DNA from: Veillonella parvula
Lineage (GTDB): Bacteria; Bacillota; Negativicutes; Veillonellales; Veillonellaceae
DNA length: 7,420 bases
Assembly: GCA_947096075.1 (NCBI GenBank)
Contig: CAMUQE010000094.1
Span: forward strand, 1-7,420
Direction: 5' to 3'
Positions 5,442 through 7,420 of the stretch are shown here, piece by piece. The notes beneath the pieces were generated by a model. That model was given only the letters and a program-made list of their open reading frames with translations, was not told the DNA's origin and ran no database searches. Position 1 is the first letter of the stretch. The number at the start of each line of letters is the position of its first letter. A program made the translations under genes and the position numbers.

Positions 5442-7007
5442 ATGAGTATGTTCTGTTATCAATGCGAACAATCTGCAGCACCAGGTGGCTGTACTGTACA
5501 AGGTGTATGTGGTAAAACTGCACCAGTTGCTAACTTACAAGACGAATTAACTGCTGCCTTAGTTGGCTTGGCTCGCGCTTTAGACGTAAAGGGTCATACT
5601 AAAGAAGGTATTGATTATATTATGCGCGGTTTGTTCATGTGTGTAACAAACGTAAACTTCTCTGAAGACCGCGTTCAAGAATTCATTGACGAAGTGAATG
5701 CTTACCATGCAAAAGTGGACAGCGCTCAACAAAACTTTGATTGGGAACAATTGTGGAAAGGTGAAGAAGACATCGTATCCCTTCGTTCCACATTATTGTT
5801 AGGTATGCGCGGTATGGCTGCATACGCATGGCATGCTGCTCGCCTTGGCTTCCACGATGCTGATGTTGATGCTTGGTTCGTTAAAGGTATGGTAGAAATG
5901 GCGAAAGATCACAGCGCTGAAGAATGGCTTGATCTTTTGATGGAATTCGGTCATATCAACTTGAAATGTATGGCTGTTCTTGATAAAGCTAATACTGAAA
6001 CATATGGTACACCTGTACCAACTACAGTTCCTTTGACTGTAGAACCAGGTCCTTTCATCGTTGTAACTGGTCATGACCTTCATGACTTGAAACAATTATT
6101 GGAACAAACTGATGGTAAAGGTGTAAATATCTATACTCACGGTGAAATGTTGCCTTGCCACGCTTATCCTGAATTGAAGAAACATCCTCAATTGAAAGGT
6201 AATTTTGGTACAGCATGGCAAAACCAACAAAAAGAATTTGTTGATGTTCCTGGCGCATTCTTGTTCACTACAAACTGCATTATGCCACCAAAAGAAAACT
6301 ACAAAGCTAATATCTTCACTACAGATATGGTAGGTTTCGATGGCTGTGCACATATCGAAGAAAAAGAAGATGGTACTAAAGACTTCTCCGCAGTTATCAA
6401 CCGTGCTATCGAATTGGGCGGCTACAAAGAAGCTCAAGAATTCACTGGTATCAACGGTGGTCATGAAGTAACTACTGGTTTCGGTCATGGTACAGTATTG
6501 GGTATTGCAGATAAAGTAATCGATGCTGTGAAAGCTGGCGCAATCAAACACTTCTTCTTGGTAGGTGGTTGTGATGGTGCTAAAGTAGGCCGTAACTACT
6601 ACACTGAATTCGTTAAACAAACTCCAGATGATACTGTAGTATTGACATTGGCTTGTGGTAAATTCCGTTTCAACGATATGAACATCGGCGAAATCGGTGG
6701 TATCCCTCGTATCCTTGATATGGGTCAATGTAACGATGCTTACTCTGCTATTCAAGTAGCAGTAGCTTTAGCTGGTGCATTTGAATGTGATGTAAACGAC
6801 TTGCCATTGACATTGGTATTGTCCTGGTACGAACAAAAAGCAGTATGTATCTTGTTAACATTGTTGGCTTTGGGTATCCGTAACATTTACATCGGACCTT
6901 CCTTGCCTAAATTCTTCTCCAGCAATGTATTGAACATTTTGGTAGAAAAATTCCAATTACATCCAATTACAACTCCAGAAGCTGACATGAAAGCTATCTT
7001 GGGCTAA
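5442..7007 (+). CDS. hcp: Hydroxylamine reductase (hybrid-cluster protein, prismane)
   Basis: Hcp reduces hydroxylamine to ammonia in vitro, and nitric oxide to nitrous oxide in E. coli, protecting anaerobes from nitrosative stress. This 521-residue protein has both metal sites. The N-terminal cubane cysteines are Cys5, Cys8, Cys17 and Cys23, with the CX2CX8CX5C spacing of Desulfovibrio-type Hcp and not the wider enterobacterial spacing. The hybrid 4Fe-2S-2O cluster ligands are all present: His211 (VTGHDL), Glu235 (THGEML), Cys279 (TTNCIMP), Cys377 (VGGCDGA, expected persulfide), Cys405 (TLACGK), Cys430 (GQCNDA) and Glu464 (WYEQKAV, with Lys466). It is about 30 residues shorter than Desulfovibrio Hcp (about 550); the shortfall seems to lie before EDIVSLRSTLLLGMRG (109-124). 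AGGAGG at 5429-5434 with a 7-base gap sets the ATG. A terminator follows and no hcr-type reductase gene adjoins, so the electron donor is encoded elsewhere. Control by the divergent Crp/Fnr protein is likely. Codon use is strongly biased, suggesting high expression. Confidence 0.96.
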   Translation: MSMFCYQCEQSAAPGGCTVQGVCGKTAPVANLQDELTAALVGLARALDVKGHTKEGIDYIMRGLFMCVTNVNFSEDRVQEFIDEVNAYHAKVDSAQQNFDWEQLWKGEEDIVSLRSTLLLGMRGMAAYAWHAARLGFHDADVDAWFVKGMVEMAKDHSAEEWLDLLMEFGHINLKCMAVLDKANTETYGTPVPTTVPLTVEPGPFIVVTGHDLHDLKQLLEQTDGKGVNIYTHGEMLPCHAYPELKKHPQLKGNFGTAWQNQQKEFVDVPGAFLFTTNCIMPPKENYKANIFTTDMVGFDGCAHIEEKEDGTKDFSAVINRAIELGGYKEAQEFTGINGGHEVTTGFGHGTVLGIADKVIDAVKAGAIKHFFLVGGCDGAKVGRNYYTEFVKQTPDDTVVLTLACGKFRFNDMNIGEIGGIPRILDMGQCNDAYSAIQVAVALAGAFECDVNDLPLTLVLSWYEQKAVCILLTLLALGIRNIYIGPSLPKFFSSNVLNILVEKFQLHPITTPEADMKAILG

Positions 7008-7026
7008 TAGGATCTATTAATCCGTT

Positions 7027-7073
7027 AACCACAGTCCTACGTCCCCTCTCTTTTATGATTTAGGACTGTTGTT
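7027..7073 (+). other. Inverted repeat in the hcp 3' region
   Basis: ACAGTCCTA (7031-7039) pairs with TAGGACTGT (7061-7069). After one C-T mismatch, AAC (7027-7029) pairs with GTT (7071-7073). The loop is 21 bases and pyrimidine-rich. No T-run follows directly. It sits between the hcp stop and the terminator, so it may be a 3' stability or processing structure, or a degenerate terminator. Confidence 0.5.
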
Positions 7074-7080
7074 ATAAATA

Positions 7081-7114
7081 ACGCACCTTGGGTTTACCTA
7101 AGGTGCGTTTTTTT
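7081..7114 (+). terminator. Rho-independent terminator after hcp
   Basis: A 12-pair stem (7081-7092 with 7097-7108, one G-T pair) has a TTTA loop and runs into seven T residues (7108-7114). It lies 73 bases after the hcp stop. Confidence 0.93.
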
Positions 7115-7146
7115 GCTATTTTTGTAAAAGCTATCTGTTAGTGATT

Positions 7147-7292
7147 GTATATTGATGGGGCCCTGTTTCGTATCTACAACTTAGTTAAAAAGGAAGAACT
7201 ATACTTCTTTGCTCCTCGTGACCTGATGTCGCTGCATAAGTATAGTTCTTCCTTTTTATAACTGTAGATATGGAGGGGTCCCATCAATATAC
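7147..7292. repeat. Long foldback (146-base nested inverted repeat)
   Basis: Three nested stems can form. The outer stem is 7147-7164 with 7275-7292 (13 perfect pairs, then G-T, three G-C, T-G). The middle stem is TATCTACA (7171-7178) with TGTAGATA (7263-7270). The inner stem is a perfect 20 bp, 7187-7206 with 7238-7257. The 31-base apical loop (7207-7237) can form a 5-pair hairpin of its own (7218-7222 with 7228-7232). This is seen directly; a stem this long is not expected by chance. As RNA it would be a rod; as DNA it could form a cruciform. Confidence 0.85.
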
Positions 7293-7394
7293 TACTTCTT
7301 TGATAGATTTTCCCAAAATAGTATGTGCTGGGAGATAGACGCGTTTCGGCCCTTAATAGGTGGTGCCCATTAGTAAAACATTTGAGGAACATAA
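7293..7394. other. Uncharacterised segment between the two right-end repeat copies
   Basis: I see no supported gene in these 102 bases. A small hairpin can form at 7354-7372 (TAAT with ATTA and GG with CC around TGGTG). The contents do not fold back on the left arm, unlike 7147-7292. Confidence 0.4.
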
Positions 7395-7420
7395 GTCCCA
7401 TCAATATACAAACTTTTGGA

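Larger units (their letters stand above)
7145..7411. mobile_element. Candidate MITE-like element with 15-bp terminal inverted repeats
   Basis: TTGTATATTGATGGG (7145-7159) is the exact reverse complement of CCCATCAATATACAA (7397-7411), bounding 267 bases with no supported gene. A third copy of the right end lies inside, so GTCCCATCAATATAC occurs identically at 7278-7292 and 7395-7409. The only sizeable frame inside (7174-7404, minus) begins at TTG in the repeat and has no ribosome binding site or recognisable domain. I see no convincing target-site duplication beyond the TA steps in the repeat ends. A non-autonomous transposable element is the simplest reading; a structured RNA gene or fragment of a larger repeat is possible. 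The window ends 9 bases later, so the right boundary is uncertain. Confidence 0.45.

Noticed and set aside
6096..6755. Minus-strand open frame of 219 codons inside hcp
   Set aside because: It lies wholly within hcp, whose ligand motifs are intact. The peptide is rich in Thr, Ser, Phe and Tyr in the way antisense of biased codons produces.
7354..7372. T-box-like TGGTG in a small hairpin near the end of the window
   Set aside because: The conserved T-box antiterminator sequence, specifier stem and downstream terminator are not present.
7174..7404. Minus-strand 76-codon frame in the foldback region
   Set aside because: It starts at TTG within the repeated end sequence and runs through the hairpin arms, with no ribosome binding site or domain. 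It is a by-product of the repeat.
7147..7409. CRISPR array from the repeated GTCCCATCAATATAC
   Set aside because: There are only two direct copies and one inverted copy, with unequal spacing and 15-base repeats. This fits inverted-repeat ends and not a CRISPR array.

Overview
The window looks like a chromosomal segment of a low-GC, anaerobic Negativicute, most probably Veillonella. The reasons are a two-subunit oxygen-sensitive class I fumarase, a monocistronic hybrid-cluster protein beside a Crp/Fnr regulator, strong AGGAGG ribosome binding sites, and a 579-residue protein whose C-terminal half resembles, from memory, a family named after a Veillonella parvula locus (Vpar_1526). The genus is inferred from gene content and not from any marker gene.

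Layout. Positions 1-384 are an AT-rich leader region with no supported gene. It holds a plausible promoter and several TCTCAA/TTGAGA inverted repeats. The fumarate hydratase alpha (385-1227, TTG start) and beta (1247-1807) genes follow, closed by a strong terminator at 1827-1856. A second unit carries a YwlG/UPF0340 (DUF436) protein (1979-2530) and, 9 bases later, a membrane-anchored 579-residue protein of unknown function (2540-4279). A bidirectional hairpin terminator (4381-4415) separates this from the convergent Crp/Fnr-family regulator (4445-5170, minus strand). The regulator is divergent from hcp (5442-7007, plus strand) across a 271-base region with inverted repeats that suit a dimeric regulator. 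A terminator at 7081-7114 follows hcp. The last 280 bases hold a foldback repeat, probably a MITE-like element or structured RNA, with a 15-bp terminal inverted repeat and a third internal copy of the end.

How the genes fit together. The fumarase would interconvert malate and fumarate in the reductive branch that makes succinate and propionate from lactate. Hcp disposes of hydroxylamine and/or nitric oxide, and the adjacent Crp/Fnr protein is the obvious candidate to control it, as HcpR-type regulators do elsewhere. The roles of the YwlG-like and 579-residue proteins are unknown.

The least explained items are the 3' foldback element, the five regularly spaced acidic-Thr-x-x-hydrophobic motifs in the linker of the 579-residue protein, and the triple ATCAG/CTGAT array in front of hcp.
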